Assembly: GCA_902775385.1 (NCBI GenBank)
Contig: CACYMI010000023.1
Span: 1-35,348 of the forward strand
Direction of reading: 5' to 3'
Length of the DNA: 35,348 nt
Source: an uncultured Bacteroidales bacterium
GTDB taxonomy: Bacteria > Bacteroidota > Bacteroidia > Bacteroidales > Bacteroidaceae
Below are positions 15,502 to 23,657 of this stretch, piece after piece; position 1 is the first letter of the stretch; every line of letters starts with the position of its first letter. The notes under the pieces are model-generated. The model did not search any database and was not told where the DNA came from. It saw only the letters and a program-made list of their open reading frames with translations. The position numbers and the translations under genes are program-made.

Positions 15502-17145
15502 TTATTGTTGTGATATCTTTACATCGCTGATGGTGACGGTACCGCCATAGTTGTTTATGCTCCAGCAGTTCTTCTGTATGCCGTAGATGCGCTGTGTATA
15601 GGCGCAGAGGTCATTGATGTACATGACCAGGACGCTGTTGTCCGTGTAGATGTCAATGTTATACACATTGTTCTCCGGGCGCTGGAAGCTGTAGCCGTCA
15701 ATGCCTTCGATGAAGCCCTTGCCGTACGCTTTCACTTCCTTGTTCTGCTTGGCCTCTTCGTCCCAGACAGTCTGCAGGATATAGCCTTCCTGCTCGAAGT
15801 TCACCTTGCGGGTGTTTTCTCCCTCAGGGTTGACGACCATGGTATAGTAGTACTGGGGATCTGTGCTGCGAACGAAGGAGATACCGAACTTATCCCAGTT
15901 GTTGGAGGTGGTTACCTTGAATGCGATGTGGTTGCATGTACCCAGGCGGCTGAAGAGTACGTATGCGCTGTCACCGGTGAGCCTGCCTTCGTCATAGCCC
16001 TTCTGAGCCATTACGGCTACAGGCTGCTCCCTGTTGTATTTGGCGGCCATAGCGGGTACGGCGCCGAGGGAGAGTGTGCCGTCAGCATGCTGGATGACCT
16101 TATGGCATACCATTGCTCCGGACCAGGCTGGTTCATTGTCGGCGCCGACATTGATGTTGCGTTCATCAACAGTGGAGCCTACACGGTAGGGACACCAGCC
16201 CCAGATGTACCGGTCTGTGCCGTTGGAGGCTGTCTTTCCCGCATAGAAGGCACGGCTGTCAAGCACGCCTTCCCTGCCATCCTTCGGCCAGTTGGCGCCG
16301 GGGTTGCTGAAGCAGGCTTTCAGCGCATCCAAGGTGGGGGCCATCATGTATTTTACCTTTCGGCTCCAGGGTGCCCGGTAGGCTTCGCTATAGACCATAT
16401 ACCACCAGTCGCCCATCTTGAAAATGTCAGGGCACTCTAACATGCGGTCCCAGATCATGGGGAAGGAGGCTACGTGTTCCCAGTTGCGGAGGTCTTCCGA
16501 CTTGAACTCGGCGAATTTCAGCTTTGAGGAAATGACCATGTGCCATAGTCCGTCATCGGCCTTAAAGACCTGTGGGTCACGGAAGTCGGTGGCGGAGTAG
16601 CCGTAGTCGGCACCTTTCAGCGCCCAGCTGTTATCCTTGGTCCATGTCTTGAAATCGGGTGAGGTGGCGCGCATTACTACCTCGCGGTTGGGCAGCAGTA
16701 CGTTATAGCCGGTGTAATATACGTAGTAGAGTCCGTCTTCTTCATTATAGACGGCGCAGCCTGTACCGAGGGAGGCGTCCTGCTGGGCTGTGCTGGAACC
16801 GGTGGGGATAATCTCACCGAGTGACTGGTAGGTGGCACCGTCCTTGGTGGTGACTGCCCAGAAGGGGTGGTAGCATGCTCCGTTGTTGTCATATTCCTGC
16901 AGGTACAGGACCTTGAAGTCACCTGCCTTCTGGTCATAGAAGGGCATGGGGTCGCCCAGTCGGCCTATCGCAGGCTTGTAATAGGTGTTGAAGCCTGCGT
17001 CGTCGGTGGGGGTGAAGTACTCGGTAGTTGTTGCCCAGCCGCGGTCCGGGTCGGGTGCGTAGCTGTCTGCGGAACAGCTTGCCATGGCTGCGGTCAGACC
17101 GCAGCACATGCAGCAGGCAATAAAGTTATTTATCATCTTTCTCAT
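15502..17145 (-). CDS. Surface lipoprotein GH32-like fructanase (divergent nucleophile motif)
   Basis: This 547-residue lipoprotein carries a signal ending in AAMASC, with lipid-anchored Cys24. The five-bladed propeller has the GH32/43/68 catalytic triad, but the first motif is IGRLGDPMPFYD (Asp65) instead of WMNDPNG. The others are standard: YSATDFRDP (Asp190) and MLECPD (Glu237). This divergent subgroup of GH32-like lipoproteins occurs in Bacteroidales. The C-terminal sandwich (about 370-547) may be the DUF4975-type domain often attached to it (from memory). It begins 6 nt after the surface glycan-binding gene. The lipid anchor and the position next to SusD suggest a cell-surface enzyme that shortens fructan before import. 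Endo or exo action is not decidable. Confidence 0.88.
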   Translation of the reverse strand: MRKMINNFIACCMCCGLTAAMASCSADSYAPDPDRGWATTTEYFTPTDDAGFNTYYKPAIGRLGDPMPFYDQKAGDFKVLYLQEYDNNGACYHPFWAVTTKDGATYQSLGEIIPTGSSTAQQDASLGTGCAVYNEEDGLYYVYYTGYNVLLPNREVVMRATSPDFKTWTKDNSWALKGADYGYSATDFRDPQVFKADDGLWHMVISSKLKFAEFKSEDLRNWEHVASFPMIWDRMLECPDIFKMGDWWYMVYSEAYRAPWSRKVKYMMAPTLDALKACFSNPGANWPKDGREGVLDSRAFYAGKTASNGTDRYIWGWCPYRVGSTVDERNINVGADNEPAWSGAMVCHKVIQHADGTLSLGAVPAMAAKYNREQPVAVMAQKGYDEGRLTGDSAYVLFSRLGTCNHIAFKVTTSNNWDKFGISFVRSTDPQYYYTMVVNPEGENTRKVNFEQEGYILQTVWDEEAKQNKEVKAYGKGFIEGIDGYSFQRPENNVYNIDIYTDNSVLVMYINDLCAYTQRIYGIQKNCWSINNYGGTVTISDVKISQQ

Positions 17146-17151
17146 AGCTTG

Positions 17152-18546
17152 TTATTTCATTAAACAGTTAAACGCGTTCTTGGTGATAATGGATATGTTC
17201 TTGTGGAAGTTCTCTACGTAGCCGGCCTCTAAGGTGTATGAATACCAGTCGTAGCAGCCGGAACCGATGCAGATGATGTGTCCCTTGCCTTCTTTGGCCG
17301 GGTATTCCCAGGCAACTACGGCGCCGTCGCCGCCTACGCCCAGAATCTCACCGCCGGTTCGTTCTTTCCATGCGTTGTGGTTGTCATAGCCGCCCCAGTC
17401 GGTACCGATGTGGTACTGTGCGGTGGAGTTGGTGATGTGATAGCCGGCATCGGTGCAATATACTTCCTGCGGATTGTCGCCGGGAATGAGATTCTGCCAC
17501 AGGGCATGACCGTTCTGGCCGTCATAGATGCGGAAACTCCAGGGGCTGTTGCATAGCTCAGCACCGTCCTCGTTCTGACCCCAGCAGTTGTTGGGGGTGG
17601 TCCACTCGTCGTCACCGGTTACACCGATAAACGAGGGTAGGTTGGTGGCATAGCGTGTAAGGAAGAGAGAACCGCCGTTCTCATAGAAGGCACGGAGTTC
17701 GTTCTTGGTCTCAAGGGCGTCTGTCGCCTTGGCCGCAAAGACATCGTGGCCGTCTACGCCGCCATCTACATGCCAGTGCCACCAGATGACTTTACACTCG
17801 GTGAGGTCAAGTGTTCCGGCACGGAGGTCGGCAAAGGAGGTGTAGAGCGAACCCTCTACGTTGCCGAGCATCCATAGGCAGGCTTCCCTGGCCTCGGGAT
17901 CAAGCTCGTTCATAGTGGGTGCTGATCCTACGAAGAGGGCCTTGGGCTTGTCAATGGCTATGACGGTGACGGTATAGACAGTCTCTGCGGAGTTGTTCTT
18001 TACGGTATAACTGACAGGATTGGTGAAGTCCTGTGCCGAGCCGGAGGCGGGGGTGATAGCCGCATTCTCGCTATAGGTGACAGTGGGGATCAGATTCCTG
18101 ATGTCCACGGTTGCGGGGACATAGACGGTAATGGTCCTGGCTTCCTGGTTGATGGAGCCCTGATAGATGTCGTTGAGGATGAAGGCGCGGATGCGTGCCT
18201 CGTCATGTAGTACTCTGACGGTCCAGTCAAGAATGACATCGCCGTTCTGTACGCGTATCATCTTGGCGGCATCCAGGTTGATGGTCTGTCCCTGACGGAT
18301 GTTGCAGACTGCCCCTTGGCTGATGCTCAGGCTGGTAACTTTCATGGCTGTCGTCTCATAAACCTCGGGCAGGCGGACTGTAATCGTGCGAGTGGCAAGG
18401 TCAATGATGCCCTGATAGTTGTCGAGGGTAATGGACTCAATCATGCAGTTGCCGCTGAGGTTGAGGTCGCTGGTATTTTCTTTACAGGCTGTGAAACCGC
18501 ATATCATGCAGATTGCACAGATGATATTGATGATATTCCTTTTCAT
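17152..18546 (-). CDS. Surface glycan-binding lipoprotein (SusE/BT1761-position, DUF4960-like)
   Basis: This 464-residue lipoprotein has a signal and a lipobox ending in FTAC (Cys21). Two Ig-like repeats follow: about 35-115 (ITLDNYQGIIDLATRTITVRL) and about 118-205 (FILNDIYQGSINQEARTITVYV). They are similar to each other and to bacterial Ig-like DUF5018-type modules. The C-terminal part (210-464) is an alpha/beta domain like a class I amidotransferase fold (ALFVGSAPTMNEL, CKVIWWHWHVDGG, FYENGGSLFLTRYAT, GHIICIGSGCYDWYSY), corresponding to the DUF4960 type found in the levan locus of B. thetaiotaomicron (family name from memory). It lies between susD (21-nt gap) and the GH32-like lipoprotein (6-nt gap). 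It should bind fructan at the outer surface with SusD. Confidence 0.83.
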   Translation of the reverse strand: MKRNIINIICAICMICGFTACKENTSDLNLSGNCMIESITLDNYQGIIDLATRTITVRLPEVYETTAMKVTSLSISQGAVCNIRQGQTINLDAAKMIRVQNGDVILDWTVRVLHDEARIRAFILNDIYQGSINQEARTITVYVPATVDIRNLIPTVTYSENAAITPASGSAQDFTNPVSYTVKNNSAETVYTVTVIAIDKPKALFVGSAPTMNELDPEAREACLWMLGNVEGSLYTSFADLRAGTLDLTECKVIWWHWHVDGGVDGHDVFAAKATDALETKNELRAFYENGGSLFLTRYATNLPSFIGVTGDDEWTTPNNCWGQNEDGAELCNSPWSFRIYDGQNGHALWQNLIPGDNPQEVYCTDAGYHITNSTAQYHIGTDWGGYDNHNAWKERTGGEILGVGGDGAVVAWEYPAKEGKGHIICIGSGCYDWYSYTLEAGYVENFHKNISIITKNAFNCLMK

Positions 18547-18567
18547 AATAGTCTTTCGTTTTTATGA

Positions 18568-20316
18568 TTACCAGTTGCCGATGTTCTGTGTGTAGTTGCC
18601 GTTGGATGCTGATATCTGCTCGTAGGGGATGGGCAGGTACTCGTCCTTGTCGGCGGTAAAGTGCGCGGTGGCGTAGATGGCACAGTGTGAGATTTCCTCG
18701 GCATAGTATTTGTTGAGCGTGGCGGCCGCATCACCCCAGCGCACGAGGTCGAAGAAGCGTTCGCTCTCCATACCCAGTTCCAGACGGCGCTCCATCTTCA
18801 CGATACGTACGGCTTCGTCTTTGGGGTAGCTGCCTTTGTAGTTCGTGGCGTAGAACTTCACTCCGTAGAGGGTGGGGTAGCTGGCTATCATCTGTGTGCT
18901 CTTGGCCGCACGTGTGCGGACTTGGTTCACCAGGCTGATGGCCTCGTCCGTCTTGTTGAGCTGGGCAAGTGCCTCGGCGCGCATGAGCAGTACGTCGGCG
19001 TAACGGAATACGATGCGGTTCATGCTGGATGCCCAATAGCTTCCCTTGATGAGATACTGGCCGATGAGGGCGGGATCAACGTTCTGCTTCAGTGTGACGT
19101 TGTAGCCGTACAAGCCGTTGGAGCGGCTCCAGATGCTGCTTTCCTCAATCATGTAGTTCTTGTTGAACATGTAGGGAAGTCCGGGGATGCCTACGGTCAG
19201 GAACAGGCGCGGGTCTGCATTGTCGGCTGCCTTGTCATAGTCTTTCTGGTTGAATGTGTCCAGCAGCGGCAGACCGTCAGCTCCTGTGCGGTAAGCGTTG
19301 ACGAGGTTCTGTGAGGGCTTATAGAAGTCACAGCCGCCGTCGGTGGCGCCGGGAATGTTGGGCGGGATGAGGCCGTAGCTCCAGTTGAGGTTGCCGTATG
19401 TGCTGCCGTCATTGCGTGAGTACTGGATGGCCCAGATGCTTTCAATGCCGTTCTCGTACTGTTCCTCGGGACGGAAGTTGTTGTGCATGTCCTCCTCCAG
19501 GCCATAGTTGGTGTAGAGGCCGGGAGTTGTGAACTCTACGACTTTCCTCAAATCTTCCTCGTTGATGCCGGTTACCCGGTTGCTCTTCTCGTCATCCTGG
19601 CGATAGGCTTTGTAGAGATAGACTTTGGCAAGGAAGGCTGCTGCCGCGGCCTTGGTGGGACGTCCCTTGTCGGCCTGTGTCTCGGGCAGGACGTTGTATG
19701 CTTCCATGAGGTCGTCAATGATGAGCTGCCAGCCCTGATCATTGCTGTATGTGCGGTTGGAGAGCGAATTGTACTGCTCGTAGGTAAGATTCTCATTGAT
19801 TACGAACGGGATGTTCTTGTAGAGACGCTTGAGCAGAAAGTGGGCGTATGCGCGGAGGAACTTCATCTCGGCCAGACGCTGCTGCTTCAGGTTGTAGTCG
19901 CTCTCGTTCAGCAGTGCGATGGCGCTGTTTACACGGCTGATACTGTTGTAGAGGCGGACCCACATGTCATTGATGTTCCAGTTGGTGGTCAGTACTCCCT
20001 GCTGGACTTCAAGCTGATGGAATACGTCACCGTCGCTGGTGCCGCTGCCACCCTTGTAGGCATCGTCGCTGCGGACATCGAAGTTCCACATGGAGAATGA
20101 TGAGTTGATGTCCTCTGCAGAGGTAAATATGGCATAGGCTGAAACTACCATGTTTTCTGCATTGGCGGGGCTCTTTACCTGTTCGTCGCTGAGCGTTCCC
20201 TGGGGGGTATGTTCGTTGAGGAAGTCGGAACAGCTGCAGAACATTCCTCCTGCAACGCCTCCCATGGGGAGGGCGGACAGTATGTATAATACATATCCTG
20301 TTATATTCTTTTTCAT
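18568..20316 (-). CDS. SusD/RagB-like outer-membrane fructan-binding lipoprotein
   Basis: This 582-residue lipoprotein has a signal with Cys at 27 and 29 (GMFCSCSDFL). It is followed by the usual SusD opening LNEHTPQGTLSDEQVKSPAN and the TPR-containing body (VRLYNSISRVNSAIALL, EMKFLRAYAHFLLKRLY, AAAAFLAKVYLYKAYRQ). The C-terminal RagB/SusD block includes RYADVLLMRAEALAQL and VKMERRLELGMESERFFDLVRWG, which are family hallmarks. SusD proteins cap the SusC barrel and hand over oligosaccharides. It starts 33 nt after susC and precedes the glycan-binding lipoprotein. Gene context makes fructan the ligand. Which of the two nearby Cys residues is lipidated is uncertain. Confidence 0.95.
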   Translation of the reverse strand: MKKNITGYVLYILSALPMGGVAGGMFCSCSDFLNEHTPQGTLSDEQVKSPANAENMVVSAYAIFTSAEDINSSFSMWNFDVRSDDAYKGGSGTSDGDVFHQLEVQQGVLTTNWNINDMWVRLYNSISRVNSAIALLNESDYNLKQQRLAEMKFLRAYAHFLLKRLYKNIPFVINENLTYEQYNSLSNRTYSNDQGWQLIIDDLMEAYNVLPETQADKGRPTKAAAAAFLAKVYLYKAYRQDDEKSNRVTGINEEDLRKVVEFTTPGLYTNYGLEEDMHNNFRPEEQYENGIESIWAIQYSRNDGSTYGNLNWSYGLIPPNIPGATDGGCDFYKPSQNLVNAYRTGADGLPLLDTFNQKDYDKAADNADPRLFLTVGIPGLPYMFNKNYMIEESSIWSRSNGLYGYNVTLKQNVDPALIGQYLIKGSYWASSMNRIVFRYADVLLMRAEALAQLNKTDEAISLVNQVRTRAAKSTQMIASYPTLYGVKFYATNYKGSYPKDEAVRIVKMERRLELGMESERFFDLVRWGDAAATLNKYYAEEISHCAIYATAHFTADKDEYLPIPYEQISASNGNYTQNIGNW

Positions 20317-20349
20317 ATTCTGTCTGAATTTAAAGGTCTGTAAATTGTC

Positions 20350-23300
20350 TTATAAGGAAACGTTTAAGCCGAAGGTGACGTTCAATGGAATGGGGTAGCC
20401 GAAGTTGGCATTCTCGGGATCGACACCGGTGAAGCTCCTGGCCTTGATGGTGAAGAGGTTCTGGGCAGATACGTATAGGCGCAGACGCTGCATGTGCATG
20501 CGTTCTGTCAGCTTTTCGGGCAGGTTGTAGCCTAGCTGTACGGTGCGGAGTTTGGCAAACGAGCCGTTCTCTACAAAGTAGCTGCTTACTCGCTTCTCGT
20601 TGTTGTTGTCCATTGTGCTGACTGCGGGGATGTTGGAATTGTTGTTGTTGGGGCTCCATGCATTCAGCAGACGGTCACCCTTGTTCAGGTTGGATATGTT
20701 CAGGCCGCTCCAGAGGTCAGTCTGTTTCTTCAGGTCACTGATGACATCTACGCCCTGCACACCTTGCCAGAACATGGTGAAGTCCCAGTCCTTGTACTGC
20801 AGGTATATGTTCAGACCCCATGTGAAGTCGGGGACGGGTGAGTAGATCCACTTCTGGTCTTTTTCGTTGATGATGTTGTCGCCGTTGAGGTCTTTCCAGC
20901 GGATGCGTCCCAGTCCGGCTCCGTTCTGTACGGCGTGGTTGTCTATCTCGGCCTGACTCTTGAAGATGCCGTCATAGACATAGCCTACCTGTGCCCCCAT
21001 GGGATGACCTACAACGCTTTCTACACCGTTGCCGCCGAAGGTGCCTTTGGCTGCAATGGTCTCGGGCAGTCTGGTCACTTCGTTACGATAGGTTCCGATA
21101 TTGCCTGTGAAGTCGTACTTCAGTTTGCCCCAGTGACCGCGGTAGCCGATGTTGAACTCAACACCACGGTTCTTCATCTCGCCTGCGTTAATCCACTGAC
21201 TGCTGCCTTCGCCCATTACACCGATGCCGGGCATATAGACGAGGATGTCCTTAGTGCGCTTGTCATACCATTCGAATGAGCCATAGAGGGAATTGCGGAA
21301 GAGCTCGAAGTCAAAGCCGACGTTGGTCTGGGTGGTAGTTTCCCACTTCAGGTTGTCATTGCCGAGCTGGTTGCGCTTGAAACCGGAGGGAAGGGTCTGG
21401 CCGCCGTTGGTGCCGGCTATGTCGTAGCTGGTACCGTAGCTCTGGCCGCCGAAACCGGCCTCACCGTAATTGCTCTCGTAGAGGGTATATCGGGCGATAT
21501 TGGAAATTTCCTGGTTACCGGTCTGACCCCATGATACACGAAGTTTCAGGTCATCAAGCCAGGTGGCTTTCTCCATGAATTTCTCCTGGCTGATGCGCCA
21601 GCCGACGCTGACTGAGGGGAATGTACCATAGCGGTTGTTGCGACCGAAGCGTGAGCTGCCGTCATGACGTACTGTCAGGCTGGCCAGGTAGCGGTTGTCA
21701 TAGGTGTAGTTGGCCTTGGCAAAGAAGGATACAAGGGTGTAGCCTTCTCCTGATCCGTATGCCTCTGCCTCGCCTACGCCGGCATTGGGCCACATATAGT
21801 CGGGGTTCAGTACGAAATAGTCATACTTCTTTCCGCTGAAGTAGGTGTCATCCTCGCGGTTCAGCTCCATACCGACGAGAGCGTCGGCGCGGTGCTTGCC
21901 AATCTCCAGATTGTAGCTTGCCACGGCGTTCCACATCCATTTGGTCCAGTGTTCCTGCTTGGCTTCTACACCGTTTGTGGGGGTGGCTACTGTGCCTTCG
22001 GTGACGGGGTACTGGAAGATACGCTGCTGTTTCTGGGCATAGTCGAGTCCGAAGGTGGAGCGTATATTCAGATTCTTGATGGGGTTTATGTTGATGAAGG
22101 CATCGCCGAACATACGCCAGTAGGTGTAGCGGTTGTCGCTGTTACGGTTCAGGCGTGCCAGGGGGTTCTCACGGTCGGGATAACCGCCTACAGGACCGGC
22201 ATACTCGCCACTGGTGGTATAGACGGGCAGTGAGGGGTTGAACTGGAGGACGTTCTCCAGGAATCCGCCGGGGGCCTGCACTTCGCTGGTGCGGTTTACG
22301 GTGAAGTGCTCACCTACTGTGATGATGTCACGGTCCTTCAGCTTGAGCAGTTTATAGTCTGAGTTTATTCGGGCTGAGAAGCGGTCGAAGTCGGACTGCT
22401 TGATGAGGCCCTTATTCTTGTAGTATCCGACTGAGAAGTATGCCATGCCGCGTTCTGAGCCGTTGCTCAGCGATACATCGTACTTCTGGATCAGGCCGGT
22501 GCGTGTGGTCTGGCTGAACCAGTCGGTATCTGCTGCAGGTGTGGTGCCTGCGGGGTCCAGGTACTTATTCATCATGATGCTATTCAGTACGGGTACGCCC
22601 TGTGCGTTGTACGCCCAGTCATATCGATAGCCAAGTCCGTTCTGGTTGGGATCCAGACCGTCATTTACGTAGCCCTGCCACATTACCTGGCCGAACTGCT
22701 TGGCATTAAGTACGTTCATCTTGTGCGCATAGGTCTGGATGGCTATGCTGGCATCGAAGTCAATCTTTACCTTTCCTTCCTTTCCTTTCTTGGTGGTGAT
22801 GATAATAACACCATTAGCAGCACGGCTACCATAAATTGAGGCTGAGGCTGCATCCTTGAGCACTTGGATGCTCTCGATATCATTGCCGTTCAACTCGTGC
22901 ATACCAGCCTTGGTGGGAACTCCGTCAATGATGTACAAAGGGTCATTGTTGTTCAGGGTTCCGATACCGCGGATGCGGACGGTTGCCGCGCCTGAGGGTG
23001 ATCCGTCGGCAGAGATGTTCATGCCTGGTACACGGCCCTGCATGGCTTTGATGGGGTTGTTCTCGTTCTGTTTGGCCAGTTCATCTACGCTGACTACGGA
23101 AACGGCACCGGTCAGGTCGGCTTTGCGCTGCACCTGATAACCTGTTACCACCAGTTCGTTCAGTTCTGTGGCGGACTCGCCCATTGTAACGGTCATTCCG
23201 TCCTTGGCTGCTACTTCCTGCGTCTCGAACCCGATGAAAGAAATAACCAGTGTGGCACCGTCGGCAACCTTCAGCGTGAACTTGCCGTCCAGGTCGGTAA

Positions 23301-23463
23301 TGGCACCGTTGTTGGCATTGCCTTTCTCCTTCACTGTAGCACCGGGCAAACCTTCGCCGAGGTCATCAAGCACGGTACCGCTGATGTTCACTTGCTGTGC
23401 CCAAAGTACTGTGCCAGCAAGAATGAGCGCGAAGCTCATCAACATTCGTTTAAGTTTTTGCAT
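20350..23463 (-). CDS. SusC/RagA-like TonB-dependent outer-membrane transporter
   Basis: The chosen start (MQKLKRMLMSFALILAGTV, 23463) puts the signal peptide at the N-terminus and gives 1037 residues, normal for SusC. An upstream ATG at 23577 would add 38 non-signal residues across the promoter/operator region and is rejected. After the signal (cleavage near LWAQ) come a carboxypeptidase-regulatory-like domain at about 24-100 (SGTVLDDLGEGLPGATV, ISFIGFETQEV), a plug with the SusC signature (NPIKAMQGRVPGMNI, VRIRGIGTLNNNDPLYIIDGVP) and a large beta-barrel ending NVTFGLNVSL with terminal Leu. There is no N-terminal STN domain, so sigma/anti-sigma signalling is not expected. It imports fructo-oligosaccharides together with SusD. 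Confidence 0.96.
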   Translation of the reverse strand: MQKLKRMLMSFALILAGTVLWAQQVNISGTVLDDLGEGLPGATVKEKGNANNGAITDLDGKFTLKVADGATLVISFIGFETQEVAAKDGMTVTMGESATELNELVVTGYQVQRKADLTGAVSVVSVDELAKQNENNPIKAMQGRVPGMNISADGSPSGAATVRIRGIGTLNNNDPLYIIDGVPTKAGMHELNGNDIESIQVLKDAASASIYGSRAANGVIIITTKKGKEGKVKIDFDASIAIQTYAHKMNVLNAKQFGQVMWQGYVNDGLDPNQNGLGYRYDWAYNAQGVPVLNSIMMNKYLDPAGTTPAADTDWFSQTTRTGLIQKYDVSLSNGSERGMAYFSVGYYKNKGLIKQSDFDRFSARINSDYKLLKLKDRDIITVGEHFTVNRTSEVQAPGGFLENVLQFNPSLPVYTTSGEYAGPVGGYPDRENPLARLNRNSDNRYTYWRMFGDAFININPIKNLNIRSTFGLDYAQKQQRIFQYPVTEGTVATPTNGVEAKQEHWTKWMWNAVASYNLEIGKHRADALVGMELNREDDTYFSGKKYDYFVLNPDYMWPNAGVGEAEAYGSGEGYTLVSFFAKANYTYDNRYLASLTVRHDGSSRFGRNNRYGTFPSVSVGWRISQEKFMEKATWLDDLKLRVSWGQTGNQEISNIARYTLYESNYGEAGFGGQSYGTSYDIAGTNGGQTLPSGFKRNQLGNDNLKWETTTQTNVGFDFELFRNSLYGSFEWYDKRTKDILVYMPGIGVMGEGSSQWINAGEMKNRGVEFNIGYRGHWGKLKYDFTGNIGTYRNEVTRLPETIAAKGTFGGNGVESVVGHPMGAQVGYVYDGIFKSQAEIDNHAVQNGAGLGRIRWKDLNGDNIINEKDQKWIYSPVPDFTWGLNIYLQYKDWDFTMFWQGVQGVDVISDLKKQTDLWSGLNISNLNKGDRLLNAWSPNNNNSNIPAVSTMDNNNEKRVSSYFVENGSFAKLRTVQLGYNLPEKLTERMHMQRLRLYVSAQNLFTIKARSFTGVDPENANFGYPIPLNVTFGLNVSL

Positions 23464-23510
23464 AGTTTTTGTTGTTGTTAGTGAATGATGTTTTTTTGGT
23501 TTTGCTGACA

Positions 23511-23518
23511 CAAAGTTC
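23511..23518 (-). promoter_or_regulatory. Weak candidate -7 element for the susC operon
   Basis: On the minus strand this reads GAACTTTG, one mismatch from TAnnTTTG, 48 nt upstream of the susC ATG. A second imperfect match (TACCTTTT) lies at 23530-23537. Neither has a good -33 TTTG, as expected for an activator-dependent promoter. Confidence 0.4.
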
Positions 23519-23542
23519 GCATCTATATAAAAAGGTATTGAT

Positions 23543-23611
23543 AAAATATCGTTCATCCCATGCAAAATATGTTGCAATGTAACATTTTTGCTATGAAATG
23601 AACGATATTTT
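23543..23611. promoter_or_regulatory. Nested dyad upstream of susC, candidate operator of the AraC-type regulator
   Basis: AAAATATCGTTCAT (23543-23556) and ATGAACGATATTTT (23598-23611) are perfect 14-bp inverted repeats 41 nt apart. Inside them a second, imperfect pair is GCAAAATATGTT (23562-23573) with AACATTTTTGC (23581-23591). The dyad lies in the 194-nt gap between the regulator stop and susC, and its inner edge abuts the expected -33 region of the susC promoter. That is the placement of an activator site. It could also form a long hairpin at the end of the regulator transcript, but no T-run follows. Confidence 0.6.
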
Positions 23612-23657
23612 CTACGCCCGCTTATGACGAGGCGGCATGTGATTCACTTTCAACTAC

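Noticed and set aside
14694..15530. Plus-strand open frame opposite the two-module protein
   Set aside because: Both frames are long, but the minus frame continues the operon with short gaps and has module repeats and a sorting-type tail. The plus peptide is Cys/His-rich shadow sequence that runs into the neighbouring gene.
23464..23577. Upstream ATG giving SusC a 38-residue N-terminal extension
   Set aside because: It would bury the signal peptide and place coding sequence over the promoter and part of the dyad. The ATG at 23463 gives a standard SusC N-terminus.
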